Shown piece after piece: positions 15,465-26,268 of a stretch of 40,122 nt of DNA (positions within the stretch are counted from its first letter, which is position 1; the number at the start of each line of letters is the position of its first letter). The notes under the pieces are model-generated. The model made no database searches. It was not told where the DNA came from and saw only the letters and a list, made by a program, of their open reading frames with translations. A program made the translations under genes and the position numbers. The DNA comes from Methanobacteriota archaeon (GTDB taxonomy: Archaea > Thermoplasmatota > Poseidoniia > Poseidoniales > Poseidoniaceae): positions 4,972 through 45,093 of the forward strand of contig PBDU01000009.1 of the NCBI GenBank assembly GCA_002718195.1, in the 5' to 3' direction.

Positions 15465-17326
15465 TGGCCGTAACCGTATCAAAAGAAAGATTGACAGTCA
15501 CTGATCTTGACTTCGATCAAATTAAAACAAATCTAAAAACATTTCTTCAGGCACAGCCAGACTTGGCTGATTATGATTTTGAAGGATCTGCCTTAAGTAC
15601 TATTATTGATGTGCTGGCATATAATACCTTCTATAATTCATTCAATGCCAATGTAAATATGAATGAAATCTTTTTGGATACCTCACAAATTCGAAATAAT
15701 GTGGTAGCACACGCTAAGTCACTTGGATATGTTCCAAGATCGGCTACTAGCCCGTTTGCCAGTATTAACGTAACAATCAATAACCCTGCTGGAGCTCCAT
15801 CCTCACTTTCTATGTCTCGAGGTACTACATTCCAGACTACTATTGATGGAACTAACTATACATTCCTTAACCTTGAGGCTCAAACTATTCAGCCAGTTGG
15901 CGGGGTATACACATTTAGCAATCTAAAGGTTAATCAGGGTACACTTAGAACTCAGTCATATGTTGTTGATGATACTTCAACCGCTCAGAAATATGCTATC
16001 CCCGATACCAATGTCGATACGGCCACATTGGTTGTCAAGGTAAAAACAAATAGCACTTCATCTGATTTTGATGTATATACACTTGTTACAAATATCGTAG
16101 ATGTGAAAGGCGATACTCAGGCATACTTCCTCCAGGAAGGTATTGATGGTCAGTTCGAAATTTATTTTGGTGATGACGTCTTCGGTAAAAAATTAGATGC
16201 TGGTAATGTAGTTGAAATTGAATACCTAGTTACCGAAGGTGTTGCAGCAAATAACGCAACTGTATTCAAAATGACTGGTAACGTCTCTGGTAATACAAAT
16301 GCATCGGTCACCTTGGTCGATAAATCAGGTGGTGGTGCCGACAGAGAAGAAATAGATTCTATTAAATTTAACGCACCACTATCATTCCTCTCTCAGAACC
16401 GAGTGGTAACGGCTGACGATTATAAAGCTATTGTAAAAAATAACTATACCAACACCGAGACTATTTCAGTTTGGGGTGGTGAGGAACAGGCAGTTCCTGA
16501 ATATGGTAAGGTGTTCTTATCGATTAAACCAGCCAATGCCGATACTTTAACGGCTACTCAAAAGCAGTTTATTAAAGACTCGATTTTGAAAACAAAGAAC
16601 CTGGTTTCGATTACACCAGAGATTGTGGACCCTGATTATACCTTTATTAAATTGGAAGTGTTCTTTAAGTATGATCCAAACCTTACCTCTTTAACAGCCG
16701 GTGAGTTAAAGAATGCTGTGATTGCTACAATTACAAGTTACAATAATACTAACCTTAAAAAGTTTGATGGTGTGTTTAGAGCGTCACAAGTAACAACTCA
16801 AATCGATGCTACCAATCCTGCTATTCTGAATACTATTATGCGAGTCAATGTTCAGAAAAGACTTTATCCAACAATTGGTACTGCTAAAAAATACGAACTT
16901 GAGTTCTCATCTCCTTTCTCTACAAATATTGCTGAAAATGCTTCGGTTATCGATTCATCGGAATTTGTCCTGAATGGGTTTAACCATAAGATGCAGGATA
17001 TTAAAACTGATGATCCAAATATCCGCCAGGTTCAGTTCTATCGTATTACAAACAATCAAAAGATTATTACCACTGAAAATGCTGGTACTGTTGATATTGC
17101 GGCTGGTAAAGTAACACTTACCAACTTTAACCCAGCATCGATTACGAACGGTAGTTCATATATTACAGTTACAGGTACACCAAGCTCAAATGACTTGGCG
17201 CCTAAAAGAAATCAGCTTCTTCAAATCGACTTGCTTCAAACAACCGTTACTCCGCAAATCGATGAGATCGCAACTGGTGCGGTTATTGCTGGTATCGGTT
17301 ACACAACAACAGCGAATAGTTCATAA
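15464..17326 (+). CDS. 6: gp6 baseplate wedge protein
   Basis: At 620 residues it is close to T4 gp6 (660). The N-terminal block FLQAQPDLADYDFEGSAL, then LAYNTFYNSFNANVNMNE and RNNVVAHAKSLGYVPRSA, is the strongest gp6/baseplate J-like signature. The middle includes FGDDVFGKKLDAGNVVEIEYLV and DDYKAIVKNNYTN, as in gpJ-type wedges. gp6 dimers make the ring that links the wedges. Both ends overlap their neighbours by 1 base (TAATG). Confidence 0.93.
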   Translation: MAVTVSKERLTVTDLDFDQIKTNLKTFLQAQPDLADYDFEGSALSTIIDVLAYNTFYNSFNANVNMNEIFLDTSQIRNNVVAHAKSLGYVPRSATSPFASINVTINNPAGAPSSLSMSRGTTFQTTIDGTNYTFLNLEAQTIQPVGGVYTFSNLKVNQGTLRTQSYVVDDTSTAQKYAIPDTNVDTATLVVKVKTNSTSSDFDVYTLVTNIVDVKGDTQAYFLQEGIDGQFEIYFGDDVFGKKLDAGNVVEIEYLVTEGVAANNATVFKMTGNVSGNTNASVTLVDKSGGGADREEIDSIKFNAPLSFLSQNRVVTADDYKAIVKNNYTNTETISVWGGEEQAVPEYGKVFLSIKPANADTLTATQKQFIKDSILKTKNLVSITPEIVDPDYTFIKLEVFFKYDPNLTSLTAGELKNAVIATITSYNNTNLKKFDGVFRASQVTTQIDATNPAILNTIMRVNVQKRLYPTIGTAKKYELEFSSPFSTNIAENASVIDSSEFVLNGFNHKMQDIKTDDPNIRQVQFYRITNNQKIITTENAGTVDIAAGKVTLTNFNPASITNGSSYITVTGTPSSNDLAPKRNQLLQIDLLQTTVTPQIDEIATGAVIAGIGYTTTANSS

Positions 17327-18231
17327 TGTCTCATAAAGTAGCGTCCATAGTACCAGAGCATATTCAGCTTGAACGTCCTCAATTGATGAAGTTCATGGAA
17401 GCATACTATGACTTCCTGGACCAAGACGATCAACCTGGTGCTTTCTTAAATAATTTAACGGTCCATAGAGATCTTGATCAAACCGCTACTGTCTTTTTGG
17501 AGATGCTTCAAAGAGAATTGGCTGTTCCAATTCCTGAGACTGTTGTTGCTGACAAACGTAAGCTCTATAAAAATATTACTGACATTTATTTGTCAAAGGG
17601 TGCGCAACCTTCATTTGAAGCTTTGTTTAGACTGATCTTTAATGATGAGATTGAATTGTACTTTCCAAGGGTAGACATTCTCAAACCATCAGATGCTAAA
17701 TGGGATGCCATAAACCAAAGATGGCTAAGTGATGATGGTAAACTTTCGGTAAAGAAATTTATTCAGGACTCACGGTTTTATCAGTCATTCTCATATGTTA
17801 TTCGTACTGGTCAGACAGTTGACAACTGGAGAGACGCAGTTAAAAAGCTACTTCACCCAGCTGGATTTGCATTTTTTGGTGAGGTTGCTATTTTCTCTCA
17901 GGCCACTGGAGCAAATGCAGCAAAAGTACAAAGAGCGTTTCCTGCTGACTTCTCGTCTCAGGATACGGGTACACCAGTTATTGCTCCAACGGTAGAAGTT
18001 ACTGTTGAGATTCCAGTTATTGGTGGGCAACAAGTAAATCTGAATCTGACATTTATTCTTCAACCACAAGCTCAGCATGCTGTTGGACCTACGTTCCTTC
18101 ATGTTGACAAATATAAATTCCTGCCTGAAATTGGTCCTATAAGTAACTATGCGGACTTTACAATAGCGCAGGCAAACGCGGGTGCAAAAATCGATGTTTC
18201 ATTTGAATCAGTTATCGATATCACTCCATAA
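17326..18231 (+). CDS. gp7-like baseplate wedge protein
   Basis: The 301-residue protein begins with a helical region (IVPEHIQLERPQLMKFMEAY) and has DIYLSKGAQPSFEALFRLIF (about 86-105). The motif FYQSFSYVIRTG followed by WRDAVKKLLHPAGFAFFGEV (about 149-190) recurs in wedge proteins placed after gp6 in marine T4-like phages. The rest is strand-rich and may be a fiber or neighbour-binding domain. It is far shorter than T4 gp7 (1032), so it corresponds to part of that protein. The gene lies between gp6 and gp8, matching T4 gene order. Confidence 0.7.
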   Translation: MSHKVASIVPEHIQLERPQLMKFMEAYYDFLDQDDQPGAFLNNLTVHRDLDQTATVFLEMLQRELAVPIPETVVADKRKLYKNITDIYLSKGAQPSFEALFRLIFNDEIELYFPRVDILKPSDAKWDAINQRWLSDDGKLSVKKFIQDSRFYQSFSYVIRTGQTVDNWRDAVKKLLHPAGFAFFGEVAIFSQATGANAAKVQRAFPADFSSQDTGTPVIAPTVEVTVEIPVIGGQQVNLNLTFILQPQAQHAVGPTFLHVDKYKFLPEIGPISNYADFTIAQANAGAKIDVSFESVIDITP

Positions 18232-18236
18232 AGTGT

Positions 18237-18244
18237 TATAAATA
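18237..18244 (+). promoter_or_regulatory. Late promoter TATAAATA
   Basis: Exact late consensus just after the gp7-like stop and 34 bases before the gp8 ATG; likely start of the gp8/DUF4815/fiber late transcript. Confidence 0.65.
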
Positions 18245-18278
18245 GTTTAAATCTAATTTAATGAGGTAAGGTTATAAA

Positions 18279-19583
18279 ATGGTAGCCATAATTTCAAAAC
18301 AAATCAGGGTCAATAACGCGGTAAACTTCCGTGATGATATTGGCACTAACAGTACATATCTGTATATTGGTCGGTCACATCCATGGCCCAATTCAGATAC
18401 TGATATCGCAACACCAGTAGATACAGTTGCAGCCAAAAATAATGTACATCAAAATATGATTGCATTGAAAAAGGTAGCACAATCTGATGTATCCCATTGC
18501 ATTACTCGATACAACTGGCTTTCTGGTACTACATACACTGCGTATGACGACCAGTTGACTACGCTAGGAACATCTCAATATTATGTTATTACTGATGACC
18601 TTAACGTTTATAAATGTCTCCAGGCTGGTACGGGTGCTTCGGTTGTTAAACCTACTGGGCAAACTACAAACGCAGCCAATGCCGTAGAATCGGATGGTTA
18701 TGTTTGGAAATTTATGTATTCGCTTTCTGGTACTCAGGCAACTAAGTTCTTAACTAGTTCGTTTATCCCTGTCAACGTTCTTACCTCCGATGATGGGTCA
18801 TTGCAGTACCAAGTTCAAACAAACGCACAGAACGGTTCAATTCATAGAATTGTACTGACAGCTGGCGGTTCGGGTTATACATCAAACCCAACAGTTACAA
18901 TTACTGGTAACGGATCTAGTGCCACGGCTTCGGCTACAGTCGTAGGTGGAGTGGTTACTGGTATTTCAATGAGCAATATTGGCTCGGGCTATGATGAAGC
19001 CTTAGTAGAAATCAGTGGTGGAGGGGGTAATGGTGCTACAGCCCGTGCCGTAATTTCTCCTCCAGGTGGACATGGCGCAAATGCTGCTGATGAACTGGGT
19101 GGTTTCTTTGTGATGACGAACGTTAACCTAGACTCGGATGAAGGTTCCGGTGACTTCCCAATCGATAACGATTATCGCCAATTGGGTCTACTTCGTAATC
19201 CATTTAACCACGGTACAACTACTGTATCTTCGGCATCCACTCTTCAGGCTACACGGTCATTAACTACAGCCGCTCCAACTGGTGGAACTTTTGCGGTTGA
19301 TGAGATTATCACTGGCGGTACGTCCGGAGCACAAGCCTATATAACATCATACGATTCAACAGGCAATGTTATTCGATATCATCAAGATGCAACCACAGGG
19401 TATGGAACATTCCAAGCTTCTGAAACTATTACAAACACCGGTGGAACCTCGGCTACAATTAGTTCCCTTGGTGATCCAGAAGTTGAGAAATTTTCGGGTG
19501 AAGTAATTTACATCGAGAACAGAAGTGCGGTGGCAAGAGCAAATTCGCAAATTGAAGATATTAAACTTGTATTAGAGTTTTAA
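18279..19583 (+). CDS. 8: gp8 baseplate wedge protein
   Basis: The 434-residue protein starts MVAIISKQIRVNNAVNFRD and has YLYIGRSHPWPN (about 27-38), then YNWLSGTTYTAYDDQ, YVITDDLNVYKCLQ and DGYVWKFMYSLS (about 139-150). These are the blocks that define gp8 in T4-like phages (T4 gp8 is 334). An insert with Gly/Ser/Thr-rich strands (about 185-270) accounts for the extra length. gp8 dimers join gp6/gp7 and contact gp10 in the wedge. A late promoter motif lies directly upstream. Confidence 0.9.
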   Translation: MVAIISKQIRVNNAVNFRDDIGTNSTYLYIGRSHPWPNSDTDIATPVDTVAAKNNVHQNMIALKKVAQSDVSHCITRYNWLSGTTYTAYDDQLTTLGTSQYYVITDDLNVYKCLQAGTGASVVKPTGQTTNAANAVESDGYVWKFMYSLSGTQATKFLTSSFIPVNVLTSDDGSLQYQVQTNAQNGSIHRIVLTAGGSGYTSNPTVTITGNGSSATASATVVGGVVTGISMSNIGSGYDEALVEISGGGGNGATARAVISPPGGHGANAADELGGFFVMTNVNLDSDEGSGDFPIDNDYRQLGLLRNPFNHGTTTVSSASTLQATRSLTTAAPTGGTFAVDEIITGGTSGAQAYITSYDSTGNVIRYHQDATTGYGTFQASETITNTGGTSATISSLGDPEVEKFSGEVIYIENRSAVARANSQIEDIKLVLEF

Positions 19584-19594
19584 GGTAAAAAATA

Positions 19595-22500
19595 ATGACA
19601 CTCGATTTTAATGTATCCCCATATTACGACGACTTTGAGACCAATGCGAAGACTCAGTATTATCGCATTCTCTTTCGTCCTTCAGTCGCTCTTCAAGCAA
19701 GAGAGTTAACACAACTCCAATCAACTCTTCAAAATCAGATCAAGTCTTTTGCTGATCATACTTTTGAAGATGGTGCCATGGTTATCCCTGGCGCAACAGC
19801 TATCGATAAAGAATATGGATTCATTAAAATTGGTTCTACCTATAACTCAGCTGACGTTGAATTATACAGAGCTGAGTTTCTAAACACTACCATTACGGGT
19901 GGAACAACTGGTGTGACTGCCAAGGTTGTTGGAACTGTACCGGTATCTGGCTCTGATCCAATTACCTTATTTGTCAAGTATACCGGTTCTGGTACAAATA
20001 AGACTACCAAAGAATTCGCACAAAACGAAGTTATTACATCTAATGCAGCAACTCCAAGATCGGCTCAGATCGAAAATGTATCTGGCTCAGTTGGATTTGG
20101 ATCGGCTGCAAATATCCAGCCAGGTATCTATTATGTGAATGGAACCTTTGCCTTTGTCACAAGTCAAACACTGGTTCTTGATAAGTATACAAACACTCCA
20201 TCATATAGAGTTGGTTTGACTGTCAGTGAGACTATTGTTACGTCTACCGATGATGCTAACCTTACTGATAACGCAACGGGCTCTCCAAACTTTGCGGCTC
20301 CTGGTGCAAACAGATATAAGATCGAACTTACACTTGCCAAGAAAGCTTTGACTGCCACAGATGATCAGAACTTTATTGAACTGATTCGTGTTGAAGATGG
20401 TGTCATTGCAAATCAAATTAGAGCAACTGAATATTCGGTCCTTGAGGATACCTTTGCAAGAAGAACCTATGATGAATCTGGTGACTATACAGTTCGTCCA
20501 TTTGGTATCGATGTAAGAGAACATTTAAAGTCTGGTGACAATCGTGGTATCTATACTTCCGGCAATAGCGGCAGTGAAGCAAAACTTGCTATAGGTCTGG
20601 AAGCTGGTAAAGCTTATGTCCGTGGTTATGAAATTGAAACACTTACCACAAACTTTATCGATGTTGATAAAGCAAGAGATACAGAGCAGATTGTAAACTC
20701 TGTGGTTTCATTTGACATGGGTAACTATACTCTAGTCAATACTACAACCAACGCGCCGGATATTAGTACATACGAAAAATTAGATCTGAAAAGCTCGGGT
20801 AATACCATTATTGGTACCGCAAGAGCAAGAGCATATGAATTACATTCAGGCACACCTGGTACACCTGGTGCAGTCTATAAATTATTCCTGTTTGATATTG
20901 AGATGACAGGTTCCAATACATTTGGTTCAGTTAACACAATCAATGTTGTAGGTTCTACCAGTGGACAGTTTGCTTCAACCACAGTAAAAACTGGTGGATT
21001 GGCCAAACTTTATGCAGTGGATAGTAATGATCTTTTATTCCCACTTCCATATCAAACTGTAGAAACTATCAGAGCTGCTGATAACTCGATTGATACAACT
21101 ATTACAGTTAGACGAGTTTATACTCAGACGCTTTCGTCTGGTTTGGCTACGATTACTGCTGGTTCTGATGAATCATTCCAAACGCCATATTCTGGTATCG
21201 ACTTTGTAGTGGCTAATGCCAACACTGGTACAGTTTATGATATGTCTACGGCTGATGGTACGAGTGGTGCAAATCGTCTGTCTATCTCTGGTACAAACAA
21301 TGTTAACCTTAATATTGACCTTACTGGTGCTAGCTTAACTAACGAAACACTTACCATTATTGCAACAGTAGTAAAAAGAGTAGCTCAAGAAAAACAGAAA
21401 ACACTGGTTACTAACCATAACCTAAACATTTCTACTCCAAATACAACAGCAAATGGATTTGATTCTCTCTTTAAGGCTGACATTTATCGAATTGTTTCAA
21501 TTCATGATTCACTTCAGTCTGGTACAAACGCTACTACTTCTGATCTTGACATTACATCTCGTTACGAATTAGATAACGGTCAAAGAGATAACTTTTATGA
21601 TGTAGGTCAAATCAAACTTAAGCCTGGAATGCCATCACCTACTGGTCGTATCCTAGTGGTCTTTGATTACTTTACACATGGTGCTGGTGATTACTTCTCG
21701 GTAGACTCATATAGTGGTCAGGTTGATTATGCTGACATTCCAACCTATTCTTCTACCACTACAACATACGAATTAAGAGATGTTCTTGACTTCCGTCCAA
21801 GAGTCAGAGATGATGGAACATCCTTTGTAAACGCTGGTGGCTCTAATCAGTCAGGTGCCGCTCTTACCGAAATTGGTAAGGTTGCATCAAATATGATTAT
21901 GGACTTTAGATATTACCTGCCACGTAGAGATAAGATTTACGTAGACAATAAAGGTAACTTTAAAGTTTTAACTGGTGTTTCTGCTGCTGTACCAGCTATT
22001 CCTAGTGATCCAGATGATGGCATGGTACTTTACGAATTAGACATTAGACCATATACATTCGGTGTTACCGATGTGATTGCTACCATGAAAGATAACAAGC
22101 GCTTTACGATGCGTGATATCGGTAGATTAGAACATCGTATTAACAACCTTGAATACTATACATCGCTTTCGCTTCTTGAAAAAGAAACAGCCGATGCTCA
22201 GATTCTAGATAGCAATAACGTAGATAGATTTAAGTCTGGCTTTATTGTTGATCCTTTCTATGGTCATAATGTAGGTAATCCAAAAGATCCAGACTATCAT
22301 GTATCGATTGATGCCGATAAAGGTGAAGCAAGACCTCAGTATTATGAGGGTAACGTAAGAATCCAACAAAGTGGTTCTGGTGCTTCAAATACTTATCAGC
22401 AAACTGGTGATATTATTTCACTGCCATATACCGAACAAACGGTAATCGATCAGCCATTTGCTTCTGGCTCTGAAAACGTTAACCCATATGACATCTTTGC

Positions 22501-24880
22501 CTTCATTGGTCAAATTGACCTGACGCCAACAAGTGATGAATGGAAAGAAACTGAAGTAAGACCAGATCTAATTATCGATAACGAAGGTCTATTTGATGTG
22601 GTGAATACCTTGGCAGATGCTGATGGTGTTCTTGGTACAGTTTGGAATGAGTGGGAAACTCAGTGGGAAGGCCGTGAAATGGAAATTGGTACTTCCGGAA
22701 CTTTAAGATCCGGTCGTAGACTTTTCCAGGAAACATTGCTTGCCCAACAGGCTACTCAAACAAGAACTGGTGTTCGTACTTCGGTTGCGCCTGATACTGT
22801 TCAAACCTCACTTGGTGAAAGAGTGGTAGATGTTAGAATGGTACCATTTATTCGCTCAAGAAGAGTGAAGTTTAAGGCAACACGGTTTAAGCCGAACACT
22901 CGGCTTTATCCGTTCTTTGAGGATATTAGTGTAAGTGATTTTACAAAAGACATTACAGCAGCTCAGTTCATTCGTCATACTACGACGCCTGTTGACCCTG
23001 AGCCTGACACTTCTGCAGTTCGTCACCCTGACCTTTCGGCTAGTGATATTACCAATGGCACTAATGCTATTATTACCGATGCTACTGGTACTGCTCATGG
23101 TGAATTTTATATTCCAAATACCGCTAATATTAGATTTAGAACGGGTGAGAGACTCTTTACACTCGTGGATGACCCGAATAACGTAAACTCAAACATTACC
23201 ACATCTGGTAGAGCAACCTATGCCGCAACAGGTATTATCAACTCTACTCAAGAGGTAAGTTTACGTTCACCAACTCTGGCACAGGAAACTGTGACTGGCC
23301 AAAGAGATACTATCCTCACACGTCAGTCTACACGTACAGTTGGTTGGGTTGACCCACTTGCTCAAACCTTCTTGGTTGATAATCCAGATGGCGCATTTAT
23401 TACAAGTGCCGATATCTTCTTTAAAGCAAAAGACAATAATATTCCAGTAACCCTGCAAATTCGTGGCGTGGTAAATGGTTATCCTTCACCTGAAATCTTA
23501 GCATTTGGTGAAGTTGTAAAAGAGGCAGTCAATGTTAATACTTCCACTGATGCTACGACGGCAACAACGTTTACTTTCCCAGCTCCTATATATCTGAGAC
23601 CGAATCAGGAATATGCACTTTGTCTCTTGGCTAACTCTAACCAATATGAAGTTTATACAGCTGAAATTGGTCAGAACTCGCTTGGAACTACAAGACGTAT
23701 TTCGACTCAGCCATATGCTGGTGTATTCTTTAAGTCACAAAACGGTTCAACCTGGTCAGCTGATCAGACCAAAGACCTTAAGTTTAAGATTAAAAGAGCA
23801 CAGTTTGATACCACAGCTTCTGGTGTAGTTGATTTTGTTAACCATGCTATTCCAGCTAAACCACTGGGTGCTAACTCAATCTATGTGACTATCAATACTA
23901 ACAAAGCAATTGTAAAACATAAAAACCACGGTATGCCAGCTGGTTCAACTGTTACTATTGCTGGTGTCTCGGCTGATATTGGTGGAATTGCTCAGTCTCA
24001 GTTTAACGCAAATCATGTGATTAGCCAAGTTGAACAAGATCAGTATGCAATTACCACATCGTCAAATGCTGCCTCAACCACAAATGGTGGTGGCACAGCG
24101 ATTACGGCTACTGAAAACAAACATATCGATATTCTGTATCCTACCATGCAAGAAGTTATCCTGCCTGGTACTGCAATTTCGTATGCAATTCGTACTACTT
24201 CATCTAAGTCGCTGGCTGGATCTGAAAATACTTATCAAAAGCCAACAAGCTATACTTCGATTATTTCAAATCAGAACTATTACCCTGATAACCCACAACA
24301 AGTAGCTTCAGCAATTAACGAAACTACTTCTATGGCTGGGGCGAAATCATTGGATCTAAGAGCTACTATGAGTTCTACAACTGAATGGATTAGTCCAATG
24401 ATTGACTTGGAAAGAACTTCGGTTCATACCATTTCAAATAGAATTGATAACCCAATGGCAATTGGTGGAACTGATAGTGGTAAAAACGAAGTGGCTGACT
24501 TCTTAGCTGAAACTGCTCCAACTGGTGGATCTGCGCTTTCCAAGTATATCACTCGTAAAGTATCACTGGCTCAAAGCTCGGTTGGTCTTAGAATTATTTT
24601 TGCTGGTAATAGACCAGATGGTTCTGCAATTGAAGTCTATACTAAGACACAAGAAGCTGGTGCAGAAGCTCCATTCGCATCCTTGAACTGGACCTTGGCC
24701 ACTATTGATAACGCAGTGTCAAGTACAGATGACCCAACAAAGTTTAATGATTATGAATATACAGTAGATCTTTCATCTACACCGTTCCAATCGGTAGCGG
24801 TTAAAGTTGTATTCAAATCACAGTCTTCGACTTCCGTTCCTAGAATTAAGGACTTTAGAGTAATTGCATTAGGTACATAA
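19595..24880 (+). CDS. Giant virion protein with DUF4815-type N-terminus (gp10 position)
   Basis: This 1761-residue protein is the largest in the window. The N-terminus (FNVSPYYDDFETN, YRILFRPSVALQARELTQLQ, then LQNQIKSFADHTFEDGAMVIPG) is the DUF4815 pattern seen in marine T4-like structural proteins. The middle is strand-rich and includes YELRDVLDFRPRVRDDG and a MRDIGRLEHRINNLEYYTSLSLLE segment (about 845-870). The C-terminal third has receptor- or carbohydrate-binding-like strand modules. It follows gp8, where T4 has gp9 and gp10, so it may combine the peripheral baseplate and fiber-attachment roles. The N-terminal family call is firm; the exact role is inference. Confidence 0.75.
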   Translation: MTLDFNVSPYYDDFETNAKTQYYRILFRPSVALQARELTQLQSTLQNQIKSFADHTFEDGAMVIPGATAIDKEYGFIKIGSTYNSADVELYRAEFLNTTITGGTTGVTAKVVGTVPVSGSDPITLFVKYTGSGTNKTTKEFAQNEVITSNAATPRSAQIENVSGSVGFGSAANIQPGIYYVNGTFAFVTSQTLVLDKYTNTPSYRVGLTVSETIVTSTDDANLTDNATGSPNFAAPGANRYKIELTLAKKALTATDDQNFIELIRVEDGVIANQIRATEYSVLEDTFARRTYDESGDYTVRPFGIDVREHLKSGDNRGIYTSGNSGSEAKLAIGLEAGKAYVRGYEIETLTTNFIDVDKARDTEQIVNSVVSFDMGNYTLVNTTTNAPDISTYEKLDLKSSGNTIIGTARARAYELHSGTPGTPGAVYKLFLFDIEMTGSNTFGSVNTINVVGSTSGQFASTTVKTGGLAKLYAVDSNDLLFPLPYQTVETIRAADNSIDTTITVRRVYTQTLSSGLATITAGSDESFQTPYSGIDFVVANANTGTVYDMSTADGTSGANRLSISGTNNVNLNIDLTGASLTNETLTIIATVVKRVAQEKQKTLVTNHNLNISTPNTTANGFDSLFKADIYRIVSIHDSLQSGTNATTSDLDITSRYELDNGQRDNFYDVGQIKLKPGMPSPTGRILVVFDYFTHGAGDYFSVDSYSGQVDYADIPTYSSTTTTYELRDVLDFRPRVRDDGTSFVNAGGSNQSGAALTEIGKVASNMIMDFRYYLPRRDKIYVDNKGNFKVLTGVSAAVPAIPSDPDDGMVLYELDIRPYTFGVTDVIATMKDNKRFTMRDIGRLEHRINNLEYYTSLSLLEKETADAQILDSNNVDRFKSGFIVDPFYGHNVGNPKDPDYHVSIDADKGEARPQYYEGNVRIQQSGSGASNTYQQTGDIISLPYTEQTVIDQPFASGSENVNPYDIFAFIGQIDLTPTSDEWKETEVRPDLIIDNEGLFDVVNTLADADGVLGTVWNEWETQWEGREMEIGTSGTLRSGRRLFQETLLAQQATQTRTGVRTSVAPDTVQTSLGERVVDVRMVPFIRSRRVKFKATRFKPNTRLYPFFEDISVSDFTKDITAAQFIRHTTTPVDPEPDTSAVRHPDLSASDITNGTNAIITDATGTAHGEFYIPNTANIRFRTGERLFTLVDDPNNVNSNITTSGRATYAATGIINSTQEVSLRSPTLAQETVTGQRDTILTRQSTRTVGWVDPLAQTFLVDNPDGAFITSADIFFKAKDNNIPVTLQIRGVVNGYPSPEILAFGEVVKEAVNVNTSTDATTATTFTFPAPIYLRPNQEYALCLLANSNQYEVYTAEIGQNSLGTTRRISTQPYAGVFFKSQNGSTWSADQTKDLKFKIKRAQFDTTASGVVDFVNHAIPAKPLGANSIYVTINTNKAIVKHKNHGMPAGSTVTIAGVSADIGGIAQSQFNANHVISQVEQDQYAITTSSNAASTTNGGGTAITATENKHIDILYPTMQEVILPGTAISYAIRTTSSKSLAGSENTYQKPTSYTSIISNQNYYPDNPQQVASAINETTSMAGAKSLDLRATMSSTTEWISPMIDLERTSVHTISNRIDNPMAIGGTDSGKNEVADFLAETAPTGGSALSKYITRKVSLAQSSVGLRIIFAGNRPDGSAIEVYTKTQEAGAEAPFASLNWTLATIDNAVSSTDDPTKFNDYEYTVDLSSTPFQSVAVKVVFKSQSSTSVPRIKDFRVIALGT

Positions 24881-25086
24881 TGAAAAGAGTGAATATACAA
24901 GACAGACCAGGACTTCAAAGAGATATTTCCAGTGGTGCTGTAATAAATACTGATAATACCGCTTATGCAAAGGCTTTAAAAGCTCAGGAACTGGCAAAGG
25001 CAAAACAAAATGAGATCGAAGATCTCAAACAAGATGTAAAAGAGTTGAAACAACTTATGCAAACGATTATTGAGAGGCTTAACTAA
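24880..25086 (+). CDS. Small coiled-coil virion protein
   Basis: This 68-residue protein has a polar N-terminus (DRPGLQRDISSGAVINTDN) and a C-terminal coiled coil (about residues 30-67) with regular Leu/Ile spacing. It overlaps the giant virion gene and the following fiber gene by 1 base each, so the three are translated together. A similar small coiled-coil gene occurs at 38925. It may act as a fiber connector or trimerisation aid. Confidence 0.75.
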   Translation: MKRVNIQDRPGLQRDISSGAVINTDNTAYAKALKAQELAKAKQNEIEDLKQDVKELKQLMQTIIERLN

Positions 25087-26264
25087 TGGCTGCTATTAAT
25101 GTACCTGTAACTGATACTTTCGAAAACTGGAGAACCAAAACCAATGACATTTCGACGTTGGTAGGTGACGGTGGCCAACTTTCAAATGCATATACGGCTA
25201 ATAACATCATTGGTGTACTTAACGAAATTAAAAGTACTGCCACATTTGATAATGTTATAACAATTAACGACCAAGCAACTGATGGAACTACCGAATTAGC
25301 TGGTAATGCAGCTAGTATGATTATTAGTACTGGTGCTCAAACAGTTCTCACCATGAATCAAACTGGTGACCTTAGTGTACATGCCGATTTGACTACTGGT
25401 GGAGTGGCTAATGTTGGTACACAATTAAACGTTACTGGTAATACCATCATTGGTGGTACTACTATTTCTCAGCAGTTACTTACCACAAACGGCGGCCTGG
25501 ATTGTAATGGCAATGCCGATGTATCAGGTACACTAGACGTAAGTGGTGCCACAAGTTTGGCTGATACACTTGCGGTAACTGGTAATACCACGGTAGGTGG
25601 AACACTTACTGTGACAGGTACTACTACTCTAAATAGTACACTTGATATGCAAAATAATAATATCAATAGCGTTGGTACTCTTGGAATTACTAATGCAAAT
25701 GTGGGAACTCTATCAGTTAATAATAATACCACACTTGGTGACGCAACCAGCGACAATGTAACATTTAATGCAAGAGTAAATAGTGCATTGAATCCAGATT
25801 CTGATAATTCACGTACACTTGGTACTTCATCTTTAAGGTGGTCAACTGTTCACGGTGTTACCTTCTCGGGTACAGCAACTACCGCAAACTATGCTGACTT
25901 GGCTGAGCTTTATCTTTCTGATTTTGCATATGAAGCTGGTACAGTGGTAAGAGTCGGTGGTGAGTTCGAGGTAACAGCTACTGATGGTGAACATAACCAC
26001 TCAGTACTTGGAGTAGTATCGGCTTATCCTGCATATCTTATGAACAATCAGTTGGAAAACGGTTTGCCAATCGCACTGAAAGGCCGAGTACCTGTAAAGG
26101 TAAAAGGTTCAGTCAATAAGGGTGATCGCTTAGTGGGTGGGCCAGAAGGGCACGGAATCGCTGATAACGATTCACCTCACGGATTTGCGATTGCGCTTGA
26201 AGACTTTGTTGCGAAGAAATCTGGCCAAGGTAGATACGGCGTAGTAGAAGCCGTAGTGCTCTGA
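25086..26264 (+). CDS. Fiber-like protein with beta-repeats and conserved C-terminal domain
   Basis: The 392-residue protein has an N-terminal adaptor of about 70 residues (FENWRTKTNDIS). Then come short strand repeats of the form TLxVTGNTTxGGTL (about 105-240), typical of trimeric phage fibers. A C-terminal domain (about 255-392) starts YADLAELYLSDFAYEAGTVV and includes PIALKGRVPVKVKG and NKGDRLV; this type recurs at fiber ends in marine T4-like phages. The gene stops 4 bases before the convergent stop of the radical SAM operon, with no terminator hairpin between them. Confidence 0.8.
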   Translation: MAAINVPVTDTFENWRTKTNDISTLVGDGGQLSNAYTANNIIGVLNEIKSTATFDNVITINDQATDGTTELAGNAASMIISTGAQTVLTMNQTGDLSVHADLTTGGVANVGTQLNVTGNTIIGGTTISQQLLTTNGGLDCNGNADVSGTLDVSGATSLADTLAVTGNTTVGGTLTVTGTTTLNSTLDMQNNNINSVGTLGITNANVGTLSVNNNTTLGDATSDNVTFNARVNSALNPDSDNSRTLGTSSLRWSTVHGVTFSGTATTANYADLAELYLSDFAYEAGTVVRVGGEFEVTATDGEHNHSVLGVVSAYPAYLMNNQLENGLPIALKGRVPVKVKGSVNKGDRLVGGPEGHGIADNDSPHGFAIALEDFVAKKSGQGRYGVVEAVVL

Positions 26265-26268
26265 TAAA

